Assembly (NCBI RefSeq): GCF_028476545.1
Contig: NW_026732581.1
Location: forward strand, 634,001 to 698,000
Direction: 5' to 3'
Length of the DNA stretch: 64,000 bases
DNA from: Physella acuta
Lineage: Eukaryota > Mollusca > Gastropoda > Physidae
Below, in pieces: positions 37,889-52,849 of this stretch (positions are counted from its first letter, which is position 1; each line of letters begins with the position of its first letter). A program made the position numbers and the translations under genes. The notes beneath the pieces were generated by a model. It made no database searches and was not told where the DNA came from. It worked only from the letters and a program-made list of their open reading frames with translations.

Positions 37889-39344
37889 AGATATGATTGA
37901 AATAAATGTAAAATAAATACATGGACTAGCCAATGTTGAAAATGTTAGAACCTTTGTATGTATTGATTTTATCGTTTTGTTTACAAGATTTACTAATTTA
38001 TTTCAACACAAATCCAGAGATTACTCATACACACACTGGTTTAACAGAAATATTTGTATTAACAAATTATGACAGCTGCCGCCTGTCTGTAGTTTTAAAC
38101 ATTTACATCTGTTTTTTTAACGATTTGGGTTTAATGAAAAAATTGGTATTGCCAACACTGATGATTGGCGTAATCGCAAACATTTGAGTTGGTTTCAATA
38201 AATTTATTACTTCTGGTTTATAAGAGTTAATCAAGCAAAATTGTGGTTACATCGATATTTTAGTTTTCAAAATACTTGTCTCGTGCAGCCAAAAACAATC
38301 GACTTAAGTTGGTAGGATGGAATTGGAGGGGGGGGGGGTAGTATTGCTGACGAAACATTATATCCCAGCACAGTTGAAAATAGTATTTAAGTGGTTCCTG
38401 GATGTACATAGTAACGTGCAGAAATCATGTTTTTTTATAGATATATACAAGTTTAATTAGTATAATCCGTTAAAAGAAACGACTATTGCATACTGTGATG
38501 GTTTAACTCACCAGGAATACTTCGTTTGTTTTAGACAAATAGTTTTAAAGAAAATAATTAGTAGCTAATTAAACAAATATAATGATTTGGAGAGCAAGAA
38601 CACTAGTTTAGAGATGAAAGTAATTGATTCAACTTAGTTAAGGATTATCTTAACCAAATATGGAATAGAAATTACTGTTAGATTATTTTAGTTCTATGAT
38701 TTGTGTTGAGTTTAAAATGTAAATTACTCTTATTTAATTTGCTTATAAATTTTGTATTACTAATAGTTATTAGTGTGTATTTTGTTTTAGGATTAGTAAC
38801 AACACTAACCGTATGGAAGAGAGATTACTATTGTTCGAGAACCAGATTTAAAAATAAACAAAATAAGTAGTTATATGGCTTTTAACCATACTAAATTAAA
38901 TTTATAACAAATATTTAAACCAATTGTTGTACTCCATCAATCTATAAAGGTAATGAATTATTCTATTTCAGAATAAACCCTTGTTTTTATGACAACATTT
39001 TTAAAGGGGAACAGTTGTCAGTTTGATGCCAGAAACATTTGAGTACATATACAAAACACAAGACTGGTTTCCTATTCTGATAACTGCTTTTGTATAGAGA
39101 ACAAATATAAAGTTACTTGTTTTCTAGACGGGCTGCTTTAAAATTTTGTTCAAACCAAAACTTCTAAAACTAGAATATCTTATCTAGAAATGACAAAATA
39201 TAATGTAAAAACAAAACACACTAAACTTTTGTCAGATTAGGCAAAGAAAAAAAGTGAATTATTATTTTGTAAAGTTTGGAGATGCAAGTTTTATTTGCTT
39301 GCAATAAGTAATCTATATTTAATGATAGTTCTATTTTCACATAA
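37889..39344. other. Intergenic, no gene supported
   Basis: AT-rich. A frame at 37933-38187 has no recognisable similarity. I looked here for a signal-peptide exon for the FREP gene and found none with a phase-1 donor. Confidence 0.5.
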
Positions 39345-40378
39345 ATTTGAGGCAATAAAACAAAGCTGTAGCCTCAAAAGTTCAGTGTTAGGTATGTGGG
39401 TCAAAATCTAAGTGGTGAGTGAACGAAGATCTGTGCCTTATGTCAACATAACCTAGTCCTTTTTACACAAAATTCATTAAGTTTTAAGTCACGATGACCT
39501 AGCCATGAGATTTAATAGTGGGCATGGGGTGTTGCCAGCTGGTACGGATTAGGCGTCCCCTATAGGCCGACAGGAAAACTATCGACACGATATTTGGAGC
39601 AATAATACATCAATTTTTTAGCCAAAGCAAAATGAACGGATTCTTCTCTAACAATAAATTGAAAAATTTGAAAGCAGCAGTGACGATTCTAAAGCACTGA
39701 GCACAAAGGATATTCAAACACGACAATCTATTATTTACTTAAGCTATAAGGCAACACAAGGTAACACTGCTTGCCTGCTTTTATGTACTGTCTCTTTTGT
39801 GATATGTAAAATTTACAATTAAATCTTTACTATTGTATAAATAGCCTACCAGCAAGTGACATATGGACAATGTGTTTTGACCTTAATGATATGGCACAGC
39901 AATTTTATTTAATTCTTCTGTAATTGGAACATACTGACAATTATTTGGGTTATATATTACTCAAAAGCAATCTAATCCAGCTAACATTAAATATGACAAG
40001 TGTGCGACCCTCCACATCCCAACCATTCCTTCTTAAAGAAACACAATCTATTAGCATGAATAGCAATACCTTTTCGATTACATCAAGTAGACAGTGTCGC
40101 TGTAACAGGCGCCATACTCAACGACTTGTTTTGTGTAGGGTTAGCCACAGAACACTGATGCATCATGCCTGGATGGCATTACCAGTTCTTGTGCTTTAAT
40201 CACCTGACCTGCCTACCCCATACAACCCTACCACATACATGCACGCCAATATGCCATTCTACATCAAACATTCGTCGAGGTATTGTTATCCCAAACCTCG
40301 TACTCTGCCAAAGTTCGTATATCTTAGTTGGTAGTAATAAGGTCAACTGGGGCATGGGGATGAATTGGTGGTTTAGTG

Positions 40379-40743
40379 GGGAGCCGGACGTTTTCCCGAA
40401 AGACACTTGCCCGAATGCCGTTTGCCCGAAGGCCGATTTCCCGAATGGACACTTGCCCGAATGCGACAAATGCCCGAATGGACACTTGCCCGAATGGGAC
40501 AAATGCCCGAATGGATACTTGCCCGAATGCGACAAATGCCCGAATGCCACGTGCCCGAAGGCCGTTTGCCCGAAAATTTTAACATTATATATTACTAAAT
40601 AATCATTCGTAATCAATTTAAATTTAAAATGTTGGTAAACAAAACACATCTGAGCAAAAAGAAAGTGAAAAAAATAATATTATATATTACCTTCGGGCAA
40701 ACGGCATTCAAGCAAGTGTCTTTCGGGAATTTGTCGTAGACCC
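40379..40743. mobile_element. Foldback element b, CCCGAATG subrepeats
   Basis: A ~365-base insert flanked by the 8-base target duplication GTTTAGTG (40371-40378 and 40744-40751). Ends share TTCCCGAAAGACA in inverted orientation, then TTGCCCGAATGCCGTTTGCC and its complement. The left part is tandem units of 16-17 bases (CCCGAATGGACACTTG alternating with CCCGAATGCGACAAATG). The right arm of the inverted duplication has the site without insert and a single GTTTAGTG equivalent. No coding sequence. Confidence 0.8.
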
Positions 40744-40948
40744 GTTTAGTGACTAGACACCACTCTGAGCCAAACTATTTTGTTTACTATATACAGCAGC
40801 ACGGTGTTAAAATTTAAAGTGAAAATATATGGACGGCTTTAATTATGTATTTTTTTTGTTCCTGATTGCTTGGGGCACATTATGTTGGAGTGAAATGTTT
40901 TCGGAAACATAAAAACAAAGAAATAATATGTAATTTTAAAGGCCTCTA

Positions 40949-42980
<2,032 letters not shown>

Positions 42981-43890
42981 TATATATCTGATTACATGTT
43001 CCTGTAACGAATAATTTTTATATTGTCACGTGTGCACGGTGTAAATTTAAAAAAAAACAACAACAACTAAACAACTAAAGCGTCATTTCGGGTGTCCTTG
43101 ATTGATTCGCAATGGCACTTTGACCGAAAATATACAAATGGAGACTAAGTTGGACTAGATTAATCATATAAAGAGACATTTTATCCTTTTGGATATCAAG
43201 AATTTTATGTTTGTACAGTTTATTTGTAGCGTATGTGGTTGTTGCTCACTAGAAGAGGGTATGTGTAATAAGCAGTTTCTGTTTAGTGGTTTACTGGGAT
43301 AGTATATTTGTTTAGCAAAACATGATAATAATGGAATAGCAGTTAATGTAAAGTATAATTTATAGAATCCGGTGCTGTTGCAGTTTTGAGCGTAGATTAT
43401 GCGTTCTCTTTAATTTTTCTTAAAACATTGTGTTAACAAACATATATGTTCGTTAGCATAAACCTTTTGACATGGCTATAATGGCTGGTGCAAAGCCTAG
43501 CAGATAACCGCTAATCTTCAATAATCCTTTAAACCACAAGTAGAAATGGCTAGGGTTTACACCGCTTTGTACTAAACAGAACACAGATGTGCATGCTGGT
43601 AAGGTTATCCATATTACAAAGCCACATAAACCTAAATGTATTGGTATGTTTCTATTCTATTAATTTGTCTTTCCTGTGTATTTATCATTTTCATAAAGGA
43701 TTGACCTAAAATTATTTTCATTAAAAAACATCCGTTATTTAGTTAGAGCCAGGAGGACATGATGCGGGTTCATATGAATAACAATATTTCCCAACCTGTA
43801 AGAACTGATTAACTATAAGAACAAAAGCAGACATGCAATTGCTTTCCAAGTTAAGAGAAAGAGACAATAGTTAGATAATATGATGTTATA

Positions 43891-44130
43891 TGGGACGGAG
43901 TGGTATAGCGGTAGAGAGCTGAACTGCTTAGTAGACCGTCCCTGAATCCACCCAACTCAGTCCACCCAACTCTGATGAGTACCTAACTCACGTGAGTAAT
44001 GGCGGCTGGGCAGAGAGATGACCACACTAGCCCTTTATATGCCGAGGTCACAGAAATAAGTGAACTCTGCTTCACTTTCCCCCGAAGACCGTCAGGTTTG
44101 AAAGGGAATTTTACTACTTTTGCTTATGGT
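43891..44130 (+). mobile_element. tRNA-derived SINE, copy 4 (left arm)
   Basis: Head GGAGTGGTATAGCGGTAGAG; body with GATGAGTACCTAACTCACGT, GGCGGCTGGGCAGAGAGATG and ATATGCCGAGGTCACAGAAA. Its counterpart in the other arm is at 54168-54397, so it was present before the inverted duplication. Confidence 0.8.
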
Positions 44131-44312
44131 GTTATAGTGATTTAATCAGAAGATAATAATAGTCTCGCAAAAGATGTCGTGGTGGCAATGTTGTGGGAAA
44201 AAGGGAGATACTAATGTGGTAATGGTGAGATAATAGGTTGATAAATATGGCAGGTTATAATGAGGTTGTGCGGTAACAGGTAAGTACTAATGTTATTATG
44301 GTCAGGTAACCA

Positions 44313-44425
44313 TTGGACGGCGTGGCTTAGCAGTTGAGAGCTAGACTGATAACCAGAAAGTCTCGAGTACAGATCCGGGTTAAGGTCAGTAAAATGTCCT
44401 TGGGTCCACCTACATCTGGTGTGTA
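44313..44425 (+). mobile_element. tRNA-derived SINE, partial copy 5
   Basis: Head GGCGTGGCTTAGCAGTTGAG, then GAGTACAGATCCGGGTTAAG and GGTGTGTACCTGATG. The 3' body is missing and GTTATTGTGAGG-type repeat sequence follows. Confidence 0.65.
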
Positions 44426-44817
44426 CCTGATGTAGTAAGGATTTAGTAATACGGAGGTAATGGCGAAAATATTGTGAGGTACAGTTGAAGCCATTGTAAA
44501 ATAATGGTGAGGTTTTGGTGATGTTATTGTGAGGTTATGATAATGTTATTGTGAAGTAGTAATTATGATGTTTTTGCTAGGTTTATGTTATTTAATGATG
44601 ATGTTATTGTGATATAATGTTTAGGTACGGGCGAGGTAAGGGTTAGGTTATTGTTAGGTAATGATAAAGCTATTGTGAGGTGATGGGGATTTAAGCCATG
44701 GGTTCAGTTGTGTCCAAATCAGGGGGTCTGATGTTGAATGAGCTAAGAATATTTAAATTAAAATTTTTGGACTTTCCGTTAACATTTATCTCATAATCAA
44801 CTTAAGTTATTTGTTTT

Positions 44818-45167
44818 AGGATGGTGTAAGGACCTCGCCCGACGAGCTGTAGTTTATTCTCTTTGGGTGGCGATATCACTCTAGCTTGATCCCCCACCCT
44901 AAACTTCGTAAGATCCCTACCCTTATTCTAAGTCGATAGAGTTCTCGCTATTTCACAAGACCTAATAATTTGCTAACGCAGATCAACAACTTTCTTGTAT
45001 GTGTTTTTGATGTCAGGAGTTAGTTTTTCATCAAGGAGCATCGACTTCATAATGTGCATGAGTCCTCTAGGATTTGCACCATAAACTAACTCAAATGGTG
45101 AAAACCCGGTGGCTGAATATGGTAGCTCTCTATAGGCAAAAAGTAAACAGGACTGTAGGCCTTTCAA
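44818..45167 (-). mobile_element. Fossil LTR-retrotransposon fragment (Ty3/Gypsy-like pol, integrase end)
   Basis: The minus strand encodes a segment with LLFAYRELPYSATGFSPFEL followed by VYGANPRG, the characteristic C-terminal integrase region of Gypsy-like pol. Degraded sequence of the same element continues to about 44818. No LTRs and no other parts are seen, and the copy is broken and old. It ends only ~60 bases before the FREP exon at 45228. Confidence 0.75.
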
Positions 45168-45227
45168 TAATATTTATCGTTTTTATTCTAGGCTTTTGCT
45201 TTATTTTTTAGTTGTTTTTTTTTTCAG

Positions 45228-48200
45228 GTCTTCAAATATCTTTAGTAAAAGAATATTCTACTGAGGGCAATGATGTATTCTGTTCCAAATTACGTTGTCT
45301 GGAAAATACAAGAGAAGATGATGAAATCTTAGGTCTTGTCAACATGTCCGTCTATAGGATCAGTGAATTCGAGGGGAAAATTGTATTGGCATCTGTCTCT
45401 GAATCCGATTTAAGTGTTCGAAACTACAAGCAAACGCATGTTAAAGGAAATTTTGAACATACGTTTGGAGAGTTGACTGTATCATTTACAAAAGCTTCTG
45501 ATTGTTTTAGTGCAGTATTTGGATGTGATGTATATTACACAAATAGAAGGGGTCTAATTAAGAAGAAAGAGAATAAAACCAAACCTGTTGACCAAGTAAA
45601 TCGTAAACCGCTGATGTTGATGACATTAGAGGCTAAAACTCCAGAGTTTGATAAAACAATTGATAAAATGTCAGAGTTTCTAAAAACATTTAAATATCAA
45701 GATCAATTAAACAATGCTGACTTGAAGATGCAATTACAGTTTTTAAATGATAATCAAATATTAAACCAAACAGTACCTCAAGTATATAATGCAAAGGAAA
45801 TAACAGTGAAACATACAGTGTTAGGTAATGCTACCAATATGAAGGAAAGAAAACATCAAAGCTCGTCGTTTGATCAAGTGGAAAAAACACAGACTCTTGA
45901 AAATTCGGGTACAAAAAATACGATTACATCTGACGAATCATTTCAAATATCGGAAACATGTAATGAAACAAAACAAGTTCTAATATCTAAAGAAATACAA
46001 ACAAGCACTGCGATCATGGAAAGACAAACAACAAAAGTTGAGGACGTGTTAAGGCAATTAAACATTTTAATTAAACATCAAGAGAAGTTGAGCGCTCGAG
46101 TAGAAAATGTATCGCTGGATATCCAGCGTTTTTCTAACGCAACTAAGAACAGTCAAGTCCTATATAAAACTATGATGGATTTAAAAATGGATTTATTAAA
46201 CCTTACAAATGAGAAAATAAAAAATAACGCTGAAAGCTTTGCTGAGATTCAAAATAGAAGTATGAAAAAGCTGGAAGAAAATAGCAAGCTACAGTATGAA
46301 TCACACATAAAATCACTGAGGAATTTGATAATGAAAGCGTTAGAGCTGAACGATTCAGACAATCAGATAAATGGGAGTGTACTAACATCAAATGACACAA
46401 TGGAAAGTCTAACTTCAAAAGCTAAAGATATCGATGACTTAATAAATAAATTGCTAGGAACTAAGATATCTATTCTAAACCAAATAGAACAAGTAAGTTT
46501 TAATCATCAATCTTATGTAACTGTACGATTGGTGATTTTGTTTAACCAGGTGTTGTGGAATAGTCCTTCGTTAACATACATATATTGAACGCTTGATTAC
46601 ATAGATCGTATACATTAAAATAAGAACTTTTCTTTAAATTGGAAATTGATTAAAATATAATCTGCGGATGATTAAATTTACTTGTATTGGTAATATATAT
46701 AAATAATGAAATTAAATAGTATTTGAAACCACAAACATACTTAACAATTTTTAAAAATATTTTACTAGTTAAAATGTACGACCATGATGAAGGATGTGTT
46801 TAAAGATTTAACGAAGGCTGAAGTTGCTGTCAACAGAATTTCATGTGATAATGAGACAGACGGTGGGGGATGGATTATCATACAGGTTCGTCACGATTTT
46901 TAATTGATTGTAAATTGATTATGCTAAAAACCCATCTGTTTTGTTTTCTAATTTTTTTTCAAAATGTTATTTTACAATATAAGATTTTTCAACATTATTT
47001 TAAATTGAAAATACAAAATTCGATCTTGATGCACCGTAGTTCAAAAGTAATTACATAAATAATTGCTTAATTGCTATTACGATTACACACTTTTTGAAGT
47101 CAGTTGCTGATATTTATAGTTTAAGGAAGCTTAATAGGACCTACTTGATGCATTTTTTAAAAAAATCATTTTTTTTTCAAGGGACAAAATACTTAACGCA
47201 GTATTTTACCATTTTTGAAAAAAAGCCGAAACAAAACGTATTTCAATATTACTTTTCAAATTTAATGTATAGTATTATTATTTTTTAAATTTTCAGTAAA
47301 AATCTTACTTCTCACTATTTTCAACAGAGGCGCATTAAAGGCGATGTGAACTTCACACGACCTTGGAAAGATTATAAAGAGGGATTCGGTTCGACGACTG
47401 GCGACTTTTGGTTAGGAAATGACGTGATTTCAGCATTGACTAATTTGGTAAAAGCATCAGTGATTACAAATATGTTCATATACATGCATGTTTAATATTA
47501 AACATGTGTCTCCAAAACAAAGCCACATTTATATTTTATTTAAAAAGCCTATGCTATTAAGTTATCCATGCAAACATTACGTTTTTATATCAGAATATAG
47601 CATATTTAAAGGAACTTTATATTTTAAGTCTAGTAAATTAAGTATATTTAGTTGACTGTTTATTTTCAAACAAATACATCTAATCACAAATATGCAATAC
47701 TATAATACCCATGTTAAAAATATTCCAATTTCAAGAATGTCGTTATCTTTTTAATTTTTTTTCTTGTTACTTAAAGATCCATTCCCTTTACCTATATTTA
47801 GTAAATTTAAAATATAAAAAATAAATACTTTGTCAAATATAAAAGTATTTATAATACTTGCATGTTTTTGAAATGTATTTTTTTTCACCACAGGGTTTTA
47901 ATGAACTTAGATTCGACATGAAGTATGAAGGTACAGACTACTATGCTGTGTATACAGGTTTTAAGGTAGAAAATGAAGAGGCAAAGTATAAGATGAGCTA
48001 TACTTCATTTAGTGGTGGGAATGTTATAGACAACTTGAGTTTGCATCAAGGCATGAAGTTTACAACCATTGACTCTGATAACGACAGATCATCAAAAAAT
48101 TGTGCGATAGACAGAAGAGGTGGCTGGTGGTATGAAGATTGTCACTATGTTAATGTCAACGGTGAATGGGGTAGTCTTGTGAATAGAAAAGGAGTTCACT

Positions 48201-48265
48201 GGAATAGCGTTACAGGCCACGATTACTCTTTAGACTTTGTCGAGATGAAGGTTCGAAAAACGTAA
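45228..48265 (+). CDS. FREP: IgSF domain, coiled coil and fibrinogen domain
   Basis: Four exons: 45228-46492, 46769-46885, 47328-47447 and 47894-48265. They have consensus splice sites (e.g. TTTTTCAG, CAAGTAAGT) and consistent phases, and encode about 624 residues after the signal exon. Residues ~1-125 are the IgSF domain ([43 protein letters not shown]). Residues ~130-422 are Lys/Glu/Asn-rich with heptad-like spacing ([20 protein letters not shown]), a probable coiled coil. Residues 423-624 are the FBG domain: [39 protein letters not shown] calcium site, [17 protein letters not shown]. FREPs are secreted, polymerise and bind parasite or microbial surfaces. The large exon begins in phase 1, so a signal-peptide exon is required. 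I found none upstream, where an LTR fossil and the inverted-duplication arm lie. Otherwise it looks intact. Confidence 0.9.

Positions 48266-48310
<45 letters not shown>
48266..48310. repeat. (AT)n run directly after the FREP stop codon
   Basis: Begins TCTATATATATA immediately after the TAA and continues into AAATGCAAAGTGGGTGATG, which resembles a Helitron-like 5' end. The AT run itself is certain; the transposon interpretation is not. Confidence 0.6.
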
Positions 48311-49934
48311 GCAAAGTGGGTGATGTTTGTTTGTTTGGTTTGTTAGCTACTCGCATCTATTCGATCGGGTACTTGAGGTACGTTGAGGGAAATTGTTCTT
48401 GACAAAGTTTGATGTTCACCCACTTTTTAACGGGAAAATCGGAGTCATTTCAATAATCCAGTATTGACCGAATACTTACCTAGAGTGACCACGACCTTAT
48501 ATAAGCTATATATTCTTCTAAGTGCTTGAATTTGATCTACCGCTTACAGATACGACAAAAAGTTGATACTTGGTAATGAGATAGTTCTGGTGCAATACGC
48601 ATCTGGAAAACTATCAAATTCTAAAGAATGTCATTTTAAGGAGTTAATAATTAAACGCTTTTACACCTCAAGTAAAATTGAATTTCATTTCCGCCGGTTA
48701 TTTTACTACACGCAAAAATAAACTGTTTTCAAATGTTTAATAAAAATTTACTATTATATGTCTTAATTTTACTTATTAAGGGGATATGACTGTGTCTAGA
48801 ATTTGAGCTTTTAATTTCCCCAGTTGCTTTTATTAATACACAAAAAAATACAATAACTGCATGTGGATAAAAGGGGGAAAAACTAAGTAATTAAAAATTG
48901 ATTACAATTATGTCTATCCCGATTTGCCTTCCCAAGTAGTGTTATATAAGTATATTGGAATAAGTTTTAACATTTTCTTTTGGGAATAACATCTAGCCGA
49001 TAACGGCTAGTAAGTATATAAAATAAAAATAAGTTTATTGGTAAACAAGAAAAAGCATATGTTTATTACAAACCTCTACATTGATTCTCGAAAAATATTG
49101 AATATCATATAACTTGTAATGCATAGAAGAAATACTATATAACTTTGTTTAGATGACGTAAAATATATTATATTCAACTTATCTGACTACATATAAGAGT
49201 TTTTGCAATCAATGAAGCGTTCAGTAAATAAGTCGTTAAAACTCGACCCTAAAAACTTCATAAAAACGACTTAAAAACAAGTTTTTATGAACTAAACAGT
49301 TAGAAAAAAGGGGGAATAAATTATCAAAACCAAAGGGTGATTAGGCGTGTTAATCTGCTTATATTTGTGTGAACCCATTATAATGTATTATATATTTAGC
49401 AAAATAAAGTGCATTTTATTGGTGTGTATATTCATAATTAGTTGCATGTTTACTCTATCATTGTTGTTATTAATTTGTGTAGCACTAATAGTTTTTAATA
49501 CTTTTAACTCTTAGTTGTTTGGTGTTGCATTTAAATAAAATACAGTTATTATTTGACCAACGTAAGTGTAACAACAACTAGAGAAGCCTGTCTTGATTTA
49601 TGATAACCTTGTTTACTTGTATTGGACAGCTTTATCGATACATAAGTTATCGAATCATTATTCATATTTACTTATTTTAATGGTTACTTTTTCAATAAAG
49701 TTATTATACTCGCTGAAGGCTTATAATTTTCTTTATCATTAGTTGTTTTTTCAACAACACTAATAACACAATTTAAAAGTTAACAATTTTTGAAACAGGA
49801 TTTTTGTTCTTTTTTTTTAGTTTAATAACCACACATTTAATGTGCTTGTAAAAAATATGCCAAACATTATAGTAAACTAGGCATGCTTCGCTTAGGCTTT
49901 CAAAAATATTGAGAATTTGAATGCTTAATGAATT
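48311..49934. other. Intergenic, no gene seen
   Basis: AT-rich sequence. The first ~400 bases may belong to an unclassified interspersed repeat. Confidence 0.5.
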
Positions 49935-50205
49935 CGCCCGAGGGTCGGTCTACGACCTCAGGAGTTATGAAGAGGTTCCTACGTGGACAATTTTTTTTCG
50001 ATTTATAGCTCATATAAGGCGCCGGTCAGTCGAGGTCTGTTTTGACCCCCTCATCGTAGACCTTTAGGTCAACCGGCACCGGCCTCCGTGTTCTGTCGCC
50101 CCAAGGCAAAATCCTGCCAAATTTGAAGCGCCTGCGGCGCCGTGAAGTGCCCAATGTCGGGCACCCGACACACGCTTTTCTTTATAGTTATATAAATATT
50201 ATCAT
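49935..50205 (-). repeat. Dispersed family R, second copy
   Basis: Shares GAGGGTCGGTCTACGACCTC, CAAAATCCTGCCAAATTTGA, GCGCCTGCGGCGC and GGGCACCCGAC with 36225-37007. It is joined at its right side to a short piece of MITE M2 arm (ACGCTTTTCTTTATAGTTAT). Confidence 0.5.
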
Positions 50206-50439
50206 TTGGATCTGCCTATGTTTGTCAAGCTTATATAAAAAAATCAATGGTAGTACGACACGTATCATTTATCGACCGGTTAAACCTTTGTAATACTTGC
50301 TCTAGTTCGAAATTCTCTCGCTGTGGCATTTATTTAAGTACTCAATAGTTTATTTAAATGTGTGGATTAATTGTAGAATGTTCTAATCAGCATTATATCC
50401 TATATTACTTGTTACAGAGAAGATGTATTATGTGTAACA

Positions 50440-50790
50440 TGCAAACCGCGAAGTAGACGGCCATTTTAGGTAGATTATAATGTGACGTAGAGGACGGCCA
50501 TTATTGCCATGTTCACTGGTGACGTAGTAGACGACCGTTATTGCTAGATTTAACAGTGACATAATAGAAGACCTATATTTCTAGTTTACAAAGTGTGGTC
50601 TTTAAAACTAGTTTAACTTTAAGATTAGTGAACAGCTGTTATAGCTACTCTAAAAAATTCCGTAATATATGACTAGTTTACAAAAATCCGTAATGTACTG
50701 TCTTTACAACTAGGTTCACTGTAGGATTAGTGGACAGCTATTATAGCTATTCTAACAAATGCCGTAATATATGACTGCTATACGCAGGTT
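50440..50790. repeat. Degenerate tandem repeats
   Basis: The left half has three units with GACG(T)AG(T/A)(A/G)GACG(G/A)CC(A/G)TTATTGC. The right half has two ~105-base copies containing TTCACTGTAGGATTAGTGGA-like, CAGCTATTATAGCTA and GCCGTAATATATGACT. Confidence 0.6.
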
Positions 50791-51292
50791 ATCAAGAAAA
50801 AAAAAAGACCAAACCACCTAAGAATTCATAGAAATTAGTACTAAACACGTGATTTCTGTAATAAGTTTTGTAATAATTAGTGTTGCTTGTATATCTTTGA
50901 AAATAATATTTGTTTTGTCAGATGCGCAATAACAGCAAAACGTCCATTTGTTTTAATAAAAGATAATTTAATAAATTCCAGCGCAGTGTTATTATTACAG
51001 TTCAATGTTTTTCATAACTTAACTCTATTTGGCTTATAGCTACATTGCTAATCAGCAAGGGAGCATTAAATATAAACCAGTTTATTGTTCGAAAGAACGT
51101 TATTTTAAGGTGTTCCCTTTGAATGCAGTTTGTAATACAATTTAAATAACCTGCATACATGTGTAATAAAAGCAATAGGATTTATAGTCTTATAAAGACT
51201 AAGCTTTACTTACAACAAAATGAGTTTCCTGTCTAATCCCTGTTTGATTAACCCTTTCAGGACCACAAGGAATGCACGCGTGATTTCAAATA

Positions 51293-51760
51293 CGAGCCGA
51301 CCCGCGGCGTATCATATGCCGCTATTTAGTTGTTTTATTTTCTTTTTTTCAGTAATTCAAAATTTGTGAATTTGACAGTACCAGTTCTGCCACTGAAAAT
51401 ATTTGCTTTAAAACACTATCAGTAGGTCGTTAAGGACGATACCCCCCTCCAACCCTCCTTTCCCCCAAACCCTACCCTCCAACCCCCCTCCCCCCTCACC
51501 CCGTGAATGCAGCCTACTTGTAGTTACCTCCAATAAGTTTAAAATCGTTCCAAACTAAATTATCTGCCCCTAATAGCCTTTGCTAAACCCGGCTCTACGA
51601 TTGCAACCATTTAGCGTAAACCACAGCTCACCAAACCATGTGGGGTGGGGGTGGGGGTGGAGTGGAAGGGATAAGCCTAGAGAGGAAGAGAGGGGGTTGC
51701 TATTCGCGCTTACAGCTTGGTGTTTTCCAGCGTCTTCAAGAAGAGAATTATATATACACA
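51293..51760 (-). mobile_element. Helitron-like family H copy 5, with known empty site
   Basis: 3' end CGAGCCGACCCGCGGC (plus strand). Internal ATTATCTGCCCCTAATAGCC. 5' side ends in GAATTATATATACACA. The flanks match the uninterrupted sequence at 34181-34275, placing the insert between an A and a T without a target duplication, as Helitrons do. Confidence 0.6.
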
Positions 51761-52849
51761 TCTGTGCACATATTTAGTAGTAAAAGGACACGTGGATTTC
51801 ATGGTACTCATCAGAGTTTGGTGGACTCAGGCACGGTCTACTTAGCAGTTCTATTCTTAGCTTTCAACGCACGACTCAGTGTTACCCTTCCAAAGCCACC
51901 TCACTGCTTGCTATTAATGTGTTTCCTTTAAGCACAGACGCAAATATTTTTTCTGGCAAATACAATAGGCATGCCTGATTCAAATGATTTACGAGTAAAT
52001 AGAAAACACAAGCGCAAATGCCTAAACCGCAACTTGCACATACGCACTCAGACACATTTGCAATCAAACACAAATACAAACGAACAAACTTTATCAGCCA
52101 GTGACGGAATAAAGAGGAGGAGGGGAGGCAATAAAGCTGCAGCATGGAGACCCCGATTATTCAGCTTTATAATGCGTTAAACTTTTGAATGGGCAAAATG
52201 ATCTTCCATGGAAGCCGCCATAATTGTTGTAAAAATTACAGCAAGCGTATCATGTGACGTCACTATAAGTAATTGTTCCGAACTATTAAGATTTAAGTGT
52301 TTTTTCTACTAATCAATACATTAATTAACTAAATTATTAAATAAATAAATTTGCGATTAACAGTTTGGTAACATTATTCTCTACCTAAATACGTATTTTA
52401 CAGTACTAAACATTATGCAGATTATCTCCTGTAACAAAAACAGACAAACAAACAAAACAAACAAAATAAATAAATAAATATACAAACGCAAAAAACATGA
52501 GTATTAGTAGTATATCGATAGAAAGTCAGCCTAGCCGTCTCGGCCAGGGCCTGCACTGGCATCTGTGAAAAACCTATTAGTAAAGGACAAGACTTGTGTG
52601 ATTATTAAGCAAAATATACCCGGCATTGCCCGGGTTTAGGAAATGTATTACTTTTCTAATTAAATTTAACCACAACATACCCATTCGGAAACACAAAATA
52701 ATGCAAACATACCACAAACGCAAACAGAAACACAAACGCAAACACACACCCTACCACAAACGCAAACCCATACACAAAGAAAATAAAAACACCAACTCAA
52801 ACATATACACAAACTTAAATGCAAACACGAACGCGAAGTGCTCACAGTC
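51761..52849. other. Intergenic, no gene seen
   Basis: Part of this stretch (about 51800-51935) repeats sequence of the right arm near 54310-54555, including AGCTTTCAACGCACGACTC. Low-complexity ACAAACGCAAAC repeats lie at 52690-52830. Confidence 0.5.

Noticed and set aside
37933-38187. Candidate signal-peptide exon for the FREP at 45228
   Set aside because: The hydrophobic stretch ends in a stop and offers no donor in phase 1.
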